Source: Anaerolineales bacterium (GTDB lineage: Bacteria > Chloroflexota > Anaerolineae > Anaerolineales > Villigracilaceae). Taken from it: a DNA stretch of 5,371 nucleotides. The translations under genes were made by a program, and so were the position numbers. The notes under the pieces are model-generated. The model saw only the letters and a program-made list of their open reading frames with translations, made no database searches and was not told the DNA's origin. Every line of letters begins with the position of its first letter. Within the stretch, counting starts at the first letter, position 1. Positions 5,148 to 5,371 of this stretch are shown here, one piece after another. The DNA lies in assembly GCA_025056515.1 (NCBI GenBank), contig JANWWB010000200.1, positions 1-5,371 on the forward strand, read 5' to 3'.

Positions 5148-5371
5148 ATGAGCTTCTACGATGTTACTGTCGGCCTGGCCTTTCTTGCCGGTTTGGCTTC
5201 TTTTTTATCCCCCTGTGTGCTCTCATTGGTCCCGGCGTATATCGGTTATCTTGGTGGACGCGCTGCGGGCGGTGAGAATCAAGCTCAAAACCGCTGGCTC
5301 ACTTTTCTACACGGTCTGTTCTTTGTAACGGGTTTCAGCGTCATCTTCCTTCTCTTCAACATTATTGCTTC
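5148..5371 (+). CDS. ccdA: CcdA/DsbD-family transmembrane thiol-disulfide transporter, N-terminal part (3' end outside window)
   Basis: CcdA proteins have about six membrane helices and pass reducing equivalents from cytoplasmic thioredoxin to thioredoxin-like proteins outside the membrane, for example in cytochrome c maturation. The 74 complete codons show the family signature GLASFLSPCVLSLVPAYIGY, with the first redox cysteine at residue 23 in helix 1. A polar loop (GGRAAGGENQAQNRW) follows, and then helix 2 with HGLFFVTGFSVIFLLF. The second conserved cysteine would lie beyond the window. Most relatives I know have Pro where this one has Ser after SPCVL. The ATG is 8 bases after the transpeptidase stop, and the weak AGGGTG (5138-5143) overlaps that stop, so the genes are probably one operon. 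It could instead be a short DsbD-like protein, as the C terminus is not seen. Confidence 0.93.
   Translation, partial: MSFYDVTVGLAFLAGLASFLSPCVLSLVPAYIGYLGGRAAGGENQAQNRWLTFLHGLFFVTGFSVIFLLFNIIA

Overview
The window reads as a bacterial chromosomal segment of moderate GC content. The best guess is a Chloroflexota (Anaerolineae-like) genome. This is inferred from the style of the proteins (a lipoprotein with a long Pro/Thr-rich linker, and a Tat-exported SH3-plus-YkuD L,D-transpeptidase), not from any phylogenetic marker search. No rRNA, tRNA, CRISPR array, insertion sequence or phage gene was seen. UGA is an ordinary stop here: mutS, the patatin gene and the small membrane gene all end in it.

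Layout, left to right. (1) 2-1264, plus: the C-terminal half of DNA mismatch repair protein MutS, cut by the window edge, followed by a strong intrinsic terminator at 1291-1326. (2) 1340-1900, minus, convergent with mutS: a thioredoxin-fold lipoprotein whose reading frame is broken only by one TGA (1589-1591). That TGA falls exactly where the first catalytic cysteine of the CxxC motif belongs, so the active site reads Thr-[UGA]-Gly-Ala-Cys. A hairpin 10 nt downstream (1545-1578) has the features of a bacterial SECIS element. I interpret the gene as an extracytoplasmic selenoprotein, Sec at residue 104, and not as two ORFs or a pseudogene. This is the most interesting item in the window. (3) 1901-2163: a divergent intergenic region with a perfect 8-bp inverted repeat (1924-1946) just upstream of the selenoprotein gene and a sigma-70-type promoter (2113-2142) for the rightward genes; I see nothing definite in 1947-2112. 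(4) 2164-3924, plus: a tight cluster of a patatin-like phospholipase, a 75-aa two-helix membrane protein and a phospholipase/carboxylesterase-type alpha/beta hydrolase, each overlapping the next. (5) 4012-5139, plus: a Tat-exported L,D-transpeptidase, possibly made from a leaderless mRNA. (6) 5148-end, plus: the start of a CcdA/DsbD-type membrane thiol-disulfide transporter, cut by the window end.

How they fit together: the patatin and alpha/beta hydrolase genes suggest lipid or ester turnover, and the transpeptidase acts on the cell wall. CcdA-family proteins carry electrons from cytoplasmic thioredoxin to extracytoplasmic thioredoxin-like proteins. The Sec-containing thioredoxin-like lipoprotein encoded about 3.2 kb away is a plausible client, although the two genes are on opposite strands and are not in one operon.
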